The notes: generated by a model not told the origin, from the sequence alone. A DNA stretch of 64,000 nucleotides from Oasisia sp. SBJ-2009 (GCA_964017155.1 OZ024861.1:16553783-16617782); one strand, 5' to 3'; counted from the first letter of the stretch, positions 10,868 to 24,586 are shown. Program-made: numbers and translations.

Positions 10868-11696
10868 GTCAGGCTCTCGTCCTTTACCTTCTTGGTTCAG
10901 ATTGATGGACGGAGGATATATATACCAATATGCCAGTACTAGGTTTACAGTTTTGATGATTTATAATTTAGATTTCGGTGATTTGGTAAGAAAAATAAAC
11001 TGTTCACTGAAAGGTAACATTATAAGGTATGCATTCTTGCCAACAAATATATGTTTTTGGGACATTAACCAGTTATTTTTTTGGCAACTGAAACATAACA
11101 CACATTTTTGTAATTGAGAATGTCGGTAATATTGACCTGACATATATCTTGCTGTCTTGGCTTTGTAATGCAAACTCGGACACACGCACGCAATAACGCA
11201 CGCACACATGCACACTACGCACAGAGCATGCATGGAGCACTTTAAAATAAATAGCCTTGTTTGAAAAACCAATGAATCGATATATGTTTCCTATAAATGT
11301 TGTAACTAGAAAACACTGCTTATTATCATACTATATATATATATGCTTTCAACAACCATGTATACTCTAGTCCCCAAAACCATTCTATTTTGGAACTCCC
11401 TTTCTCAATATATTATAAGCATAAACAGCCTGGATCCATTCAAAAATATAATCGACACGTAAATATTAAGATATAAGATTTTAGATCACGAAATGTTGTG
11501 GATATACTTGTGTATGTATTTACCCGTTACTTGTATTTAATAATTACTTACTGTAAATAAAACTACAGTTACAATTCGCTTATGCATCACTAAGTGTATC
11601 GTAAACAGGTGAGACTAAGTGGTGTATTGGAAGGAAATGTGTGAACACATGTGATAAACCAAAACTAAAAGGATACACATCACATCACATTTAATG

Positions 11697-11857
11697 GCGT
11701 CATTAGTTTCTGGCAGTTCCTGAAGAAGTCGAGGATATTTCTAACAATATTAAGATCAGCAAGTTCGCGGCGTCCTACTTTCAGGGCGGTGCCTTGCACA
11801 AAGCCCCACTTATATCCCTTAAACATTAGAGCGATCAACTGGTGAATATTTGCCCTT
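11697..11857 (+). pseudogene. Second dead copy of the downstream myosin exon
   Basis: The sequence runs parallel to the functional exon at 30714 from GTTCCTGAAGAAGTCGAGGA to the end GATCAACTGGTGA and includes CAAGTTCGCGGCGTCCTACT. About 20 bases coding for the TYIRRAI segment are deleted, an internal stop follows, and the first third of the exon is missing. Together with the fragment at 9.9 kb it shows that the exon pair was once duplicated as a block. Confidence 0.8.
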
Positions 11858-12013
11858 GATGTCTGTGCTGGTGTACCCATTATGCCAGGCAGTACACCAT
11901 TTTAATGAAGCTATGACTAGTGTCTTTATCTTCATAAGATGTGGATTGTGAATACAAGACATGGAAATAAAATGATTTGTACCTGTTTTTACACTGATGT
12001 ATGTTGGTTGCAG

Positions 12014-12236
<223 letters not shown>

Positions 12237-12757
12237 AAGAACATGCATGGTGCACTTTATAATAAATAACCTTGTTGGAAAACCAATTAATCTTTTTTAT
12301 GTTTCATATAAATGTAGTCACTAGACAACATTGTTCCTTATCATACAATATCTCTCTCTTCACCTATGTACATTAATTCTGGGTACCAATCTGAATAATG
12401 TGTCGTCCACTATTTCCGAAAATAAAACTTGTTTAGTGGTAATGACATTCTAAGTTAAGAGTTCACAGTATGTAAAGTGCCTGAGGTAAGTGTTGATAAA
12501 TGTAGCTATGCACACATGTATTTCGATGACTCTGTTTTGGAACTTAAGCGATTTCTAAATTGTCCTTTGTCTTTCGAAAGAGATTCATTGGTTCCTTTTA
12601 TCTGGTGATTGCGTGCGAGGAAGTGAAAGGTTTGTTGTACTTGTTGTATCGCAAGCGCGTGTAGTAGGCTGAACGACAGATGTCAACTGCCAAACACGGA
12701 GGTCAATCAAAAGTAATTTCTTGTTCCTGTTCTGACGTTGATGTGTGTTGGTTGTAG
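12237..12757. other. Intron-like stretch before exon copy 3
   Basis: The first ~50 bases (ACATGCATGGTGCACTTTAT, then AATAAATAACCTTGTTGGAA) match sequence after the CA tracts of other copies at about 9041 and 11226. The remainder is unique, without a supported feature. Confidence 0.6.
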
Positions 12758-12958
12758 GCGCGTCTGGGGTGCCCTGATCAGGAGGTTGTGGAGGAGGAGA
12801 AGAAGCAGAAGTTTGAGGGACAGCACAAGAAGGAGCAGATCGAGAAAGCGGAGAGGGAGCGTCACGCGCGCGTAGACGACTCGCAGATGGTGGACGATAT
12901 GTGTGGCTTCATCGACACCCACAGTATGGAAGACGGTGCCGCCCCAACTGCCTTCAAG
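12758..12958 (+). CDS. MYO7A: Myosin VII tail exon, copy 3 (201 nt, distinct class)
   Basis: Another 67-codon phase 0-0 copy. Acceptor is GGTTGTAG before 12758. The donor is GTATAT after AAG at 12958, closer to consensus than the GTCAGG of all other copies. The peptide begins like the array copies (ARLGCPDQEVVEEEKKQK) but then differs: EKAERERHARVDDSQ, QMVDDMCGFIDTH, SMEDGAAPTAFK. The MVDDMCGF segment resembles the conserved segment of vertebrate myosin VIIa at this place, so this copy may be closest to the ancestral exon. It ends in Lys, not Glu. Flanks are unique, without the LINE segment. Confidence 0.73.
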
Positions 12959-13548
12959 GTATATATCTTGCTCTTCATCTTCTTGATTCACATTGATGGC
13001 TGGGGCTGTGTACCAACTTTCAGTTCTGGTTACACAATTTTGAAGATTCGTGTTCATTTTAGTTTTCAATAATGTTTTGATATTGATATTTTCAATAACT
13101 TATCCTTGAAAGGTAACTAAGTAAGTAGGTAAATATGTAAGTAATTCAGGTATTTATTTCCAACCACAACAATTAAAAATTAGCGCATATTATTGTTTTT
13201 GTTTAATGTTTAAACAAGCCTTTAATTAATTGTTTACATAATTTACATAATTTTGTGCAAGTATACTTTTAATATGCTAATTTGTTATAATACGTAGGCT
13301 TTGTACACTGTGTTGTAAAGTAATTTTTATATTCGTAACCTATTCTTTTCTTTTGTCGTGTAAGCACCCCTGAATCTACATAGTAGAGATATGTAATGTT
13401 GAAATAAAACTGATTTGATTAGTGAACAAATACAATTTGTTAAACAAAAACAACTGTAATTCCAACGAAAGATGTGCTATGAAGTGCCTACATGACGTAG
13501 TGTGTAGCCAGAGTCATTACAACATTATAAGATATGAATTTCTGCCAT
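12959..13548. other. Intron stretch between exon copy 3 and the array
   Basis: AT-rich, unique sequence. At about 13520-13548 it matches the intron that follows the repeated exon (CATTATAAGATATG, TTTCTGCCAT), then switches abruptly to LINE sequence at 13549. That switch is the left junction of the array. Confidence 0.6.
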
Positions 13549-14094
13549 ATCGGTGCTGGGACCTCTGTTGTTCTCTGCGTACACAGCTCCTATCGGTGAT
13601 ATTATTAGGAGGCTGATGATACCCAGCTATACATCAAATTTGATATGACAGAAATTAACGTGAATGAAGAAAAACGGTCGCACTTGTGCTATCATCACGC
13701 AACAATCGAGCGAACCACAACATCACCGTGATCAAATTTGGCGACTGCGACATATCGCCAAGTCCTACTGGCAGAAACATAGGCGTTATATTTGACACAG
13801 AAATGCCAATGGTCAGCCAGCTATCGATAATTGACTACGCGAACTGTCTCATGTATGATCTCCCACAGTGCCTAATATCTTAGCTACAAATAGTCCAACA
13901 CGCTGCCGCTAGACTAGTGGTCCGCTGCCACAGTTGTGAACATATTACACCAGTTCTCAAGAAACTACTCTGGCTCCCGGTGAAACAACGAATGCAATAC
14001 TTAATACTGCTACTGGTGTTTCGTGCACAACATCGACTGGCGCCACCGTACATCACCGACCTGCTTGAACAAAGAGCTACGAGAGTATTACGCT
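13549..14094 (+). pseudogene. Deleted LINE reverse transcriptase fragment at the array's left end
   Basis: The sequence corresponds to the LINE at 6.6-7.3 kb (CGGTGCTGGGACCTCTGTTG onward) but with internal deletions: about 24 bases lost just before the catalytic GATGATACCC box, a larger loss after CAATGGTCAGCCA, and a jump at 14094 from the LINE C-terminal region directly into intron sequence (TGGCGTGAGTTTCGG). It shows that the array's first unit came from a longer stretch of the founder LINE than the other units did. Confidence 0.8.
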
Positions 14095-14456
14095 GGCGTG
14101 AGTTTCGGAGGGTAACAAATCTGGTATTGGTGCTTTGGGATATCTGTTTACAATCACCAGGGTTGTGTTTGAATTTCTAACATTTTGGAGGCAAGATGAT
14201 GATATGTTGAGGCAATCGGGTCGTGGGTTTAAGACAGGAAAAAAGGTTATTACTAAGCGCTTCCCTCAGCCAACCATCTTACCTCGCACGTGCGCACCCC
14301 CAAGAAGTGCTGATGTATTCGTTATGCCAGTCAGCACATCATTTGAATATAGCTATGACCATTGTTTTTAACTTCATAAGATGTGGATTGTGACAACCAG
14401 ATATGGAGTTCAAGTTGTTTTGTCCCTGTTTTTACACTGATGAACGTTGGCTGTAG

Positions 14457-14657
14457 GCGCGTCTGGGGTGCCATGATCAGGAGGTCGTGGAGGAGGAGAA
14501 GAAGCAGAAGTTGGAGGGACAGCACAAGAAGGAGCAGATCGAGAACGCGGATGGGGAGCGTCAGGCGCCTGTAGACGAATCACAGTTTACGGATGAGATG
14601 TCTGATTTCATCGACATCCACGACATTGTAGAAGATGGTGCTTCCGCCGCCTTCGAG
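14457..14657 (+). CDS. MYO7A: Myosin VII tail exon, copy 4 (first array copy)
   Basis: 67 codons, phase 0-0, donor GTCAGG; the acceptor here reads GGCTGTAG instead of GGTTGTAG. Residue 6 is His (CHDQEVV) where nearly all other copies have Pro. The rest is the standard array peptide ending FIDIHDIVEDGASAAFE. The unit upstream is shortened by deletion of most of the LINE tail. Intact frame; use in mRNA unknown. Confidence 0.7.
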
Positions 14658-16109
14658 GTCAGGCTGTCGTTCTTTACCTTGTTGGTTCAGATTGATGGAC
14701 GGAGGATATATATACCAATAGGACAGTTTTAGTTATACTTTTCATTGAAAGGTAACACAATAAGGTATGCATTTCTGCCAAAGTGTTAATATTTGCGGGA
14801 CATGACCCAGGTAGTTATGTTTCGCTCATGTGCAGAATATGCCAGTGCGACATAAAGTTGAAATTCAGGAGCCCAAAATTGATTTCTTTGTAACTAAAAC
14901 ATAACACAGATTTGTGTAATACAGAATGCCGGCAATATAGACCTGACAGATACCTTGCTCTCTTGGTAATGTTAATACACACACGCACGTACATCACCGA
15001 CCTGCTTGAACAAAGAGCTACGAGAGTATTACGCTCAACGACAAACAATGACTTCTACGTGCCGCCATGTCGCAGCCGGTACGGTGATAGAATGTTCTCA
15101 GTAGCTGGGCATGCCTATGGAACTCTCTCCCTGCCGAGATGAAGAAAACCTGTTGCCTCGTGACTTTTAAAAGACCATTGAAAACACACCTATTCCGGGC
15201 CGTGTATGAAGTGTAGACACTTGTCAGTTTATTTAATTTGTATTTTATTTTTATCTATTTATTATCTTTTACATGTTTTACATTAATTTTTCAAAATGTC
15301 ATACTCATTATTTTATTATCAATATAGCATTTATTTTAATAATTATATTTAACTAAGTCATTTATTTTATTATTTATCACTATTACATTTTACACATATT
15401 TTAGGTATTTTATTTACCTTAACAAACTAAATATTATAATTCTACGACGCATGTATATATATTCATGTACAGCGCCTCCGAATGGATATTTCTATATTGA
15501 TGGCGCTTTATAAATGTTCTTCTTCTTATTATTATTAAGATAATGCTTTTAAGAATGTGATGTCTTTGGTAATTTCCTCAGTGTTGACTGGGACAGTCTA
15601 AGTATGATTGCTATACCATGGAATACAAGCGGGGCTAGGAAAGATGTCATTTTTATTGTTGATTGTTTATATTGTAAGTGGATTCTGTATGTCGTGTTTG
15701 AGACTGGTTTGTTTGTGTTGTGAATGGTTGGTCTATGTCGTAATTTTGGCGTGAGTTTCGGAGGGTAACAAATCTGGTATTGGTGCTTTGGGATATCTGT
15801 TTACAATCACCAGGGTTGTGTTTGAATTTCTAACATTTTGGAGGCAAGATGATGATATGTTGAGGCAATCGGGTCGTGGGTTTAAGACAGGAAAAAAGGT
15901 TATTACTAAGCGCTTCCCTCAGCCAACCATCTTACCTCGCACGTGCGCACCCCCAAGAAGTGCTGATGTATTCGTTATGCCAGTCAGCACATCATTTGAA
16001 TATAGCTATGACCATTGTTTTTAACTTCATAAGATGTGGATTGTGACAACCAGATATGGAGTTCAAGTTGTTTTGTCCCTGTTTTTACACTGATGAACGT
16101 TGGTTGTAG

Positions 16110-16310
16110 GCGCGTCTGGGGTGCCCTGATCAGGAGGTCGTGGAGGAGGAGAAGAAGCAGAAGTTGGAGGGACAGCACAAGAAGGAGCAGATCGAGAACG
16201 CGGATGGGGAGCGTCAGGCGCCTGTAGACGAATCACAGTTTACGGATGAGATGTCTGATTTCATCGACATCCACGACATTGTAGAAGATGGTGCTTCCGC
16301 CGCCTTCGAG
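16110..16310 (+). CDS. MYO7A: Myosin VII tail exon, copy 5
   Basis: Standard array copy: ARLGCPDQEVVEEEKKQK, then ENADGERQAPVDESQ, FTDEMSDFIDIHDIV and EDGASAAFE. Acceptor GGTTGTAG, donor GTCAGG, phase 0-0. The intron unit around it is nearly identical to that of copy 4 and to the first half of the next unit, so it is among the most recent duplicates. Confidence 0.72.
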
Positions 16311-17764
16311 GTCAGGCTGTCGTTCTTTACCTTGTTGGTTCAGATTGATGGACGGAGGATATATATACCAATAGGACAGTTTTAGTTATACTTTTCATTG
16401 AAAGGTAACACAATAAGGTATGCATTTCTGCCAAAGTGTTAATATTTGCGGGACATGACCCAGGTAGTTATGTTTCGCTCATGTGCAGAATATGCCAGTG
16501 CGACATAAAGTTGAAATTCAGGAGCCCAAAATTGATTTCTTTGTAACTAAAACATAACACAGATTTGTGTAATACAGAATGCCGGCAATATAGACCTGAC
16601 AGATACCTTGCTCTCTTGGTAATGTTAATACACACACGCACGTACATCACCGACCTGCTTGAACAAAGAGCTACGAGAGTATTACGCTCAACGACAAACA
16701 ATGACTTCTACGTGCCGCCATGTCGCAGCCGGTACGGTGATAGAATGTTCTCAGTAGCTGGTCCACGACTATGGAACTCTCTCCCTGCCGAGATGAAGAA
16801 AACTTGTTGCCTCGTGACTTTTAAAAGACAATTGTAAACACACCTATTCCGGGCAGTGTATGAAGTGTAGACACTTGTCAGTTTATTTAATTTGTATTTT
16901 ATTTTTATCTATTTATTATCTTTTACATGTTTTACATTAATTTTTCAAAATGTCATACTCATTATTTTATTATCAATATAGCATTTATTTTAATAATTAT
17001 ATTTAACTAAGTCATTTATTTTATTATTTATCACTATTACATTTTACACATATTTTAGGTATTTTATTTACCTTAACAAACTAAATATTATAATTCTACG
17101 ACGCATGTATATATATTCATGTACAGCGCCTCCGAATGGATATTTCTATATTGATGGCGCTTTATAAATGTTCTTCTTCTTATTATTATTAAGATAATGC
17201 TTTTAAGAATGTGATGTCTTTGGTAATTTCCTCAGTGTTGACTGGGACAGTCTAAGTATGATTGCTATACCATGGAATACAAGCGGGGCTAGGAAAGATG
17301 TCATTTTTATTGTTGATTGTTTATATTGTAAGTGGATTCTGTATGTCGTGTTTGAGACTGGTTTGTTTGTGTTGTGAATGGTTGGTCTATGTCGTAATTT
17401 TGGCGTGAGTTTCGGAGGGTAACAAATCTGGTATTGGTGCTTTGGGATATCGGTTTACAATCACCAGGGTTGTGTTTGAATTTCTAACATTTTGGAGGCA
17501 AGATGATGATATGTTGAGGCAATCGGGTCGTGGGTTTAAGACAGGAAAAAAGGTTATTACTAAGCGCTTCCCTCAGCCAGCCATCTTACCTCGCACGTGC
17601 GCACCCCCCAAGAAGTGCTGATGTATTCGTTATGCCAGTCAGCACATCATTTGAATATAGCTATGACCATTGGTTTTAACTTCATGAGATGTGGATTGTG
17701 ACTACCAGATATGGAGTTCAAGTTGTTTTGTCCCTGGTTTTACACTGATGAACGTTGGTTGTAG

Positions 17765-17965
17765 GCGCGTCTGGGGTGCCCTGATCAGGAGGTCGTGGAG
17801 GAGGAGAAGAAGCAGAAGTTGGAGGGACAGCACAAGAAGGAGCAGATCGAGAACGCGGATGGGGAGCGTCAGGCGCCTGTAGACGAATCACAGTGTACGG
17901 ATGAGATGTATGATTTCATCGACACCCACGACATTGTAGAAGATGGTACTTCCGCCGCCTTCGAG
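17765..17965 (+). CDS. MYO7A: Myosin VII tail exon, copy 6
   Basis: Intact 67-codon copy with the same splice sites. Differences from the standard peptide: Cys for Phe in DESQCTDEM, Tyr for Ser before DFIDTH, Thr for Ile in FIDTH, and Thr for Ala in EDGTSAAFE. All are replacement changes. The upstream intron has one extra C in the run before AAGAAGTGCTG, which breaks the 78-codon intronic frame seen in other units but leaves the exon unaffected. Confidence 0.72.
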
Positions 17966-19417
17966 GTCAGGCTGTCGTTCTTTACCTTATTGGTTCAGAT
18001 TGATGGACGGAGGATATATATACCAATAGGACAGTTTTAGTTATACTTTTCATTGAAAGGTAACACAATAAGGTATGCATTTCTGCCAAAGTGTTAATAT
18101 TTGCGGGACATGACCCAGATAGTTATGTTTCGCTCATGTGCAGAATATGCCAGTGCGACATAAAGTTGAAATTCAGGAGCCCAAAATGAATTTCTTTGCA
18201 ACTAAAACATAACACAGATTTGTGTAATACAGAATGCCGGCAATATAGACCTGACAGATACCTTGCTATCTTGGTAATGTAATACACACACGCACGTACA
18301 TCACCGACCTGCTTGAACAAAGAGCTACGAGAGTATTACGATCAACGACAAACAATGACTTATACGTGCCGCCATGCCGCAGCCGGTACGGTGATAGAAT
18401 GTTCTCAGTAGCTGGTCCACGACTATGGAACTCTCTCCCTGCCGAGATGAAGAAAACCTGTTGCCTCGTGACTTTTAAAAGACCATTGAAAACACACCTA
18501 TTCCGGGCCGTGTATGAAGTGTAGACACTTGTCAGTTTATTTAATTTGTATTTTATTTGTATCTATTTATTATCTTTTACATGTTTTACATTAATTTTTC
18601 AAAATGTCATACTCATTATTTTATTATCAATATAGCATTTATTTTAATAATTATATTTAACTAAGTCATTTATTTTATTATTTATCACTATTACATTTTA
18701 CACATATTTTAGGTATTTTATTTACCTTAACAAACTAAATATTATAATTCTACGACGCATGTATATATACTCATGTACAGCGCCTCCGAATGGATATTTC
18801 TATATTGATGGTGCTTTATAAATGTTCTTCTTATTATTATTATTAAGAGAATGCTTTTAAGAAAGTGATGTCTTTGGTAATTTCCTCAGTGTTGACTGGG
18901 ACAGTCTAAGTATGATTGCTATACCAAGGAATACAAGCGGGGCTTGGAAAGATGTCATTATTGTTGTTGATTGTTTATATTGTAAGTGGATTCTGTATGT
19001 CGTGTTTGAGACTGGTTTGTTTGTGTTGTGAATGGTTGGTCTATGTCGTAATTTTGGCGGGAGTTTCGGAGGGTAACAAATCTGGTATTGGTGCTTTGGG
19101 ATATCGATTTACAATCACCAGGGTTGTGTTTGAATGTCTAACATTTTGGAGGCAAGATGATGATATGTTGAGGCAATCGGGTCGTGGGTTTAAGACAGGA
19201 AAAAAGGTTATTACTAAGCGCTTCCCTCAGCCAGCCATCTTACCTCGCACGTGCGCACCCCCAAGAAGTGCTGATGTATTCGTTATGCCAGTCAGCACAT
19301 CATTTGAATATAGCTATGACCATTGGTTTTAACTTCATGAGATGTGGATTGTGACTACCAGATATGGAGTTCAAGTTGTTTTGTCCCTGTTTTTACACTG
19401 ATGAACGTTGGTTGTAG

Positions 19418-19618
19418 GCGCGTCTGGGGTGCCCTGATCAGGAGGTCGTGGAGGAGGAGAAGAAACAGAAGTTGGAGGGACAGCACAAGAAGGAGCAGAT
19501 CGAGAAGGCGGATGGGGAGCGTCAGGCGCCTGTAGACGAATCACAGTTTACGGATGAGATGTCTGATTTCATTGACATCCACGTCATTGTAGAAGATGGT
19601 GCTTCCGCCGCCTTCGAG
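19418..19618 (+). CDS. MYO7A: Myosin VII tail exon, copy 7
   Basis: Intact copy with EKADGE where most have ENADGE, and Val for Asp in FIDIHVIVEDG. One silent change (ATT for ATC) lies in the FID segment. Splice sites are as in its neighbours. Confidence 0.72.
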
Positions 19619-21070
19619 GTCAGGCTGTCGTTCTTTACCTTATTGGTTCAGATTGATGGACGGAGGATATATATACCAATAGGACAGGTTTAGTTATTCT
19701 TTTCATTGAAAGGTAACACAATAAGGTATGCATTTCTGCCAAAGTGTTAATATTTGCGGGACATGACCCAGATAGTTATGTTTTGCTCATGTGCAGAATA
19801 TGCCAGTGCGACATAAAGTTGAAATTCAGGAGCCCAAAATTGATTTCTTTGTAACTAAAACATAACACAGATTTGTGTAATACAGAATGCCGGCAATATA
19901 GACCTGACAGATACCTTGCTCTCTTGGTAATGTAATACACACACGCACGTACATCACCGACCTGCTTGAACAAAGAGCTACGAGAGTATTACGCTCAACG
20001 ACAAACAATGACTTCTACGTGCCGCCATGTCGCAGCCGGTACGGTGATAGAATGTTCTCAGTAGCTGGTCCACGACTATGGAACTCTCTCCCTGCCGAGA
20101 TGAAGAAAACCTGTTGCCTCGTGTCTTTTAAAAGACCATTGAAAACACACCTACTCCGGGCCGTGTATAAAGTGTAGACACTTATCAGTTTATTTAATTT
20201 GTATTTTATTTTTATATATTTATTATCTTTTACATGTTTTACATTAATTTTTCAAAATGTCATACTCATTATTTTATTATCAATATAGCATTTATTTTAA
20301 TAATTATATTTAACTAAGTCATTTATTTTATTATTTATCACTATTACATTTTACACATATTTTAGGTATTTTATTTACCTTAACAAACTAAATATTATAA
20401 TTCTACGACGCATGTATATATATTCATGTACAGCGCCCCCGAATGGATATTTCTATATTGATGGCGCTTTATAAATGTTCTTCTTCTTATTATTATTAAG
20501 ATAATGCTTTTAAGAATGTGATGTCTTTGGTAATTTCCTCAGTGTTGACTGGGACAGTCTAAGTATGATTGTTATACCATGGAATACAAGCGGGGCTTGG
20601 AAAGATGTCATTCTTGTTGTTGATTGTCTATATTGTAAGTGGAGTATGTATGTCGTGTTTGAGACTGGTTTGTGTGTGTTGTGAATGGTTGGTCTATGAC
20701 GTAATTTTGGCGTGAGTTTCGGAGGGTAACAAATCTGGTATTGGTGCTTTGGGATATCGGTTTACAATCACCAGGGTTGTGTTTGAATTTCTAACATTTT
20801 GGAGGCAAGATGATGGTATGTTGAGGCAATCGCGTCGTGGGTTTAAGACAGGAAAAAAGGTTATTACTAAGCGCTTCCCTCAGCCAACCATCTTACGTCG
20901 CACGTGCGCACCCCCAAGAAGTGCTGATGTATTCGTTATGCCAGTCCGCACATCATTTGAATATAGCTATGACCATTGTTTTTAACTTCATAAGATGTGG
21001 ATTGTGACAACCAGATATGGAGTTCAAGTTGTTTTGTCCCTGTTTTTACACTGATGAACGTTGGTTGTAG

Positions 21071-21271
21071 GCGCGTCTGGGGTGCCCTGATCAGGAGGTC
21101 GTGGAGGAGGAGAAGAAACAGAAGTTGGAGGGACAGCACAAGAAGGAGCAGATCGAGAACGCGGATGGGGAGCGTCAGGCGCCTGTAGACGAATCACAGT
21201 TTACGGATGAGATGTCTGATTTCATCGACATCCACGACATTGTAGAAGATGGTGCTTCCGCCGCCTTCGAG
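21071..21271 (+). CDS. MYO7A: Myosin VII tail exon, copy 8
   Basis: Standard array peptide, identical at the protein level to copies 5, 10 and 11. The intron after it reads CAGATTGAAGGACGG instead of CAGATTGATGGACGG and the next unit junction reads CGTAGATCACC. Copy 10 shares both marks, so the two belong to one subfamily; copy 11 shares the first only. Confidence 0.72.
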
Positions 21272-22725
21272 GTCAGGCTGTCGTTCTTTACCTTATTGGT
21301 TCAGATTGAAGGACGGAGGATATATATACCAATAGCACAGTTTTAGTTATACTTTTCATTGAAAGGTAACACAATAAGGTATGCATTTCTGCCAAAGTGT
21401 TAATATTTGCGGGACATGACCCAGATAGTTATGTTTCGCTCATGTGCAGAATATGCCAGTGCGACATAAAGTTGAAATTCAGGAGCCCAAAATGAATTTC
21501 TTGGCAACTAAAGCATAACACAGATTTGTGTAATACAGAATGCCGGCAATATAGACCTGACAGATACCTTGCTCTCTTTGTAATGTAATACACACACGCA
21601 CGTAGATCACCGACCTGCTTGAACAAAGAGCTACGAGAGTATTACGCTCAACGACAAACAATGACTTCTACGTGCCGCCATGTCGCAGCCGGTACGGTGA
21701 TAGAATGTTCTCAGTAGCTGGTCCACGACTCTGGAACTCTCTCCCTGCCGAGATGAAGAAAACCTGTTGCCTCGTGACTTTTAAAAGACCATTGAAAACA
21801 CACCTATTCCGGGCCGTGTATGAAGTGTAGACACTTGTCAGTTTATTTAATTTGTATTTTATTTTTATCTATTTATTATCTTTTACATGTTTTACATTAA
21901 TTTTTCAAAATGTCATACTCATTATTTTATTATCAATATAGCATTTATTTTAATAATTATGTTTAACTAACTCATTTATTTTATATTATTTATCACTAAT
22001 ACATTTTACACATATTTTAGGTATTTTATTAACCTTAACAAACTTAATATTATAATTCTACGACGCATGTATACATACTCATGTACAGCGCCTCCGAATG
22101 GATATTTCTATATTGATGGCGCTTTATAAATGTTGTTCTTCTTACTATTATTAAGAGAATGCTTTTAAGAAAGTGATGTCTTTGGTAATTTCCTCAGTGT
22201 TGACTGGGACAGTCTAAGTATGATTGCTATACCAAGGAATACAAGCGGGGCTTGGAAAGATGTCATTCTTGTTGTTGATTGTTTATATTGTAAGTGGATT
22301 CTATATGTCGTGTTTGAGACTGTTTTGTTTGTGTTGTGAATGGTTGGTCTATGTCGTAATTTTGGCGTGAGTTTCGGAGGGTAACAAATCTGGTAATGGT
22401 GCTTTGGGATATCGGTTTACAATCACCAGGGTTGTGTTTGAATTTCTAACATTTTGGAGGCAAGATGATGATATGTTGAGGCAATCGGTTCGTGGGTTTA
22501 AGACAGGAAAAAAGGTTATTACTAAGCGCTCCCCTCAGCCAGCCATCTTACCTCGCACGTGCGCACCCCCAAGAAGTGCTGGTGTATTCGTTATGCCAGT
22601 CAGCACATCATTTGAATATAGCTATGACCATTGGTTTTAACTTCATAAGATGTGGATTGTGACTACCAGATATGGAGTTCAAGTTGTTTTGTCCCTGTTT
22701 TTACACTGATGAACGTTGGTTGTAG

Positions 22726-22926
22726 ACGCGTCTGGGGTGCCCTGATCAGGAGGTCGTGGAGGAGGAGAAGAAGCAGAAGTTGGAGGGACAGCACAAGAAG
22801 GAGCAGATCGAGAACGCGGATGGGGAGCGTCAGGCGCCTGTAGACGAATCACAGTTTACGGATGAGATGTCTGATTTCATCGACACCCACGACATTGTAG
22901 AAGATGGTACTTCCGCCGCCTTCGAG
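22726..22926 (+). CDS. MYO7A: Myosin VII tail exon, copy 9
   Basis: Intact copy. The first codon is ACG (Thr) because the base after the acceptor is A, giving TRLGCPDQ. It carries FIDTH and EDGTSAAFE. The flanking intron (extra TATA in the following intron, AGGATATGCC downstream) matches copy 12, three units away. Confidence 0.71.
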
Positions 22927-24385
22927 GTCAGGCTGTCGTTCTTTACCTTATTGGTTCAGATTGATGGACGGAGGATATATATATATACCAATAGGACAGT
23001 TTTAGTTTTAGTTTTCATTGAAAGGTAACACAATAAGGTATGCATTTCTGCCAAAGTGTTAATATTTGCGGGACATGACCCAGATAGTTATGTTTCGCTC
23101 ATGTGCAGGATATGCCAGTGCGACATAAAGTTGAAATTCAGGAGCCCAAAATGAATTTCTTTGCAACTAAAACATAACACAGATTTGTGTAATACAGAAT
23201 GCCGGCAATATAGACCTGACAGATACCTTGCTCTCTTGGTAATGTAATACACACACGCACGTACATCACCGACCTGCTTGAACAAAGAGCTACGAGAGTA
23301 TTACGCTCAACCACAAACAATGACTTCTACGTGCCGCCATGTCGCAGCCGGTACGGTGATAGAATGTTCTCAGTAGCTGGTCCACGACTATGGAACTCTC
23401 TCCCTGCCGAGATGAAGAAAACCTGTTGCCTCGTGACTTTTAAAAGAACATTGAAAACACACCTATTCCGGGCCGTGTATGAAGTGTAGACACTTGTCAG
23501 TTTATTTAATTTGTATTTTATTTTTATCTATTTATTATCTTTTACATGTTTTACATTAATTTTTCAAAATGTCATACTCATTATTTTATTATCAATATAG
23601 CATTTATTTTAATAATTATGTTTAACTAAGTCATTTATTTTATTATTTATCACTATTACATTTTACACATATTTTAGGTATTTTATTTACCTTATCAAAC
23701 TTAATATTATAATTCTACGACGCATGTATATATACTCATGTACAGCGCCTCCGAATGGATATTTCTAAATTGATGGCGCTTTATAAATGTTCTTCTTCTT
23801 ATTATTATTATTAAGAGTATGCTTTTAAGAATGTGATGTCTTTGGTAATTTCCTCAGTTTTGACTGGGACAGTCTAAGTATGATTGCTATGCCAAGGAAT
23901 ACAAGCGGGGCTTGGAAATATGTCATTCTTGTTGTTGATTGTCTATTTTGTAAGTGGATTTTGTATGTCGTGTTTGAGACTGGTTTGTTTGTGTTGTGAA
24001 TGGTTGGTCTATGTCATAATTTTGGCGTGAGTTTCGGAGGGTAACAAATCTGGTATTGGTGCTTTGGGATATCGGTTTACAATCACCAGGGTTGTGTTTG
24101 AATTTCTAAAATTTTGGAGGCAAGATGATGATATGTTGAGGCAATCGGGTCGTGGGTTTAAGACAGGAAAAAAGGTTATTACTAAGCGCTTCCCTCAGCC
24201 AGCCATCTTACCTCGCACGTGCGCACCCCCAAGAAGTGCTGATGTATTCGTTATGCCAGTCAGCACATCATTTGAATATAGCTATGACCATTGTTTTTAA
24301 CTTCATAAGATGTGGATTGTGACAACCAGATATGGAGTTCAAGTTGTTTTGTCCCTGTTTTTACACTGATGAACGTTGGTTGTAG

Positions 24386-24586
24386 GCGCGTCTGGGGTGC
24401 CCTGATCAGGAGGTCGTGGAGGAGGAGAAGAAACAGAAGTTGGAGGGACAGCACAAGAAGGAGCAGATCGAGAACGCGGATGGGGAGCGTCAGGCGCCTG
24501 TAGACGAATCACAGTTTACGGATGAGATGTCTGATTTCATCGACATCCACGACATTGTAGAAGATGGTGCTTCCGCCGCCTTCGAG
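24386..24586 (+). CDS. MYO7A: Myosin VII tail exon, copy 10
   Basis: Standard array peptide with AAA for the third Lys codon. Exon and downstream intron are almost identical to copy 8, including the unusual CGTAG junction. Splice sites intact. Confidence 0.72.
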
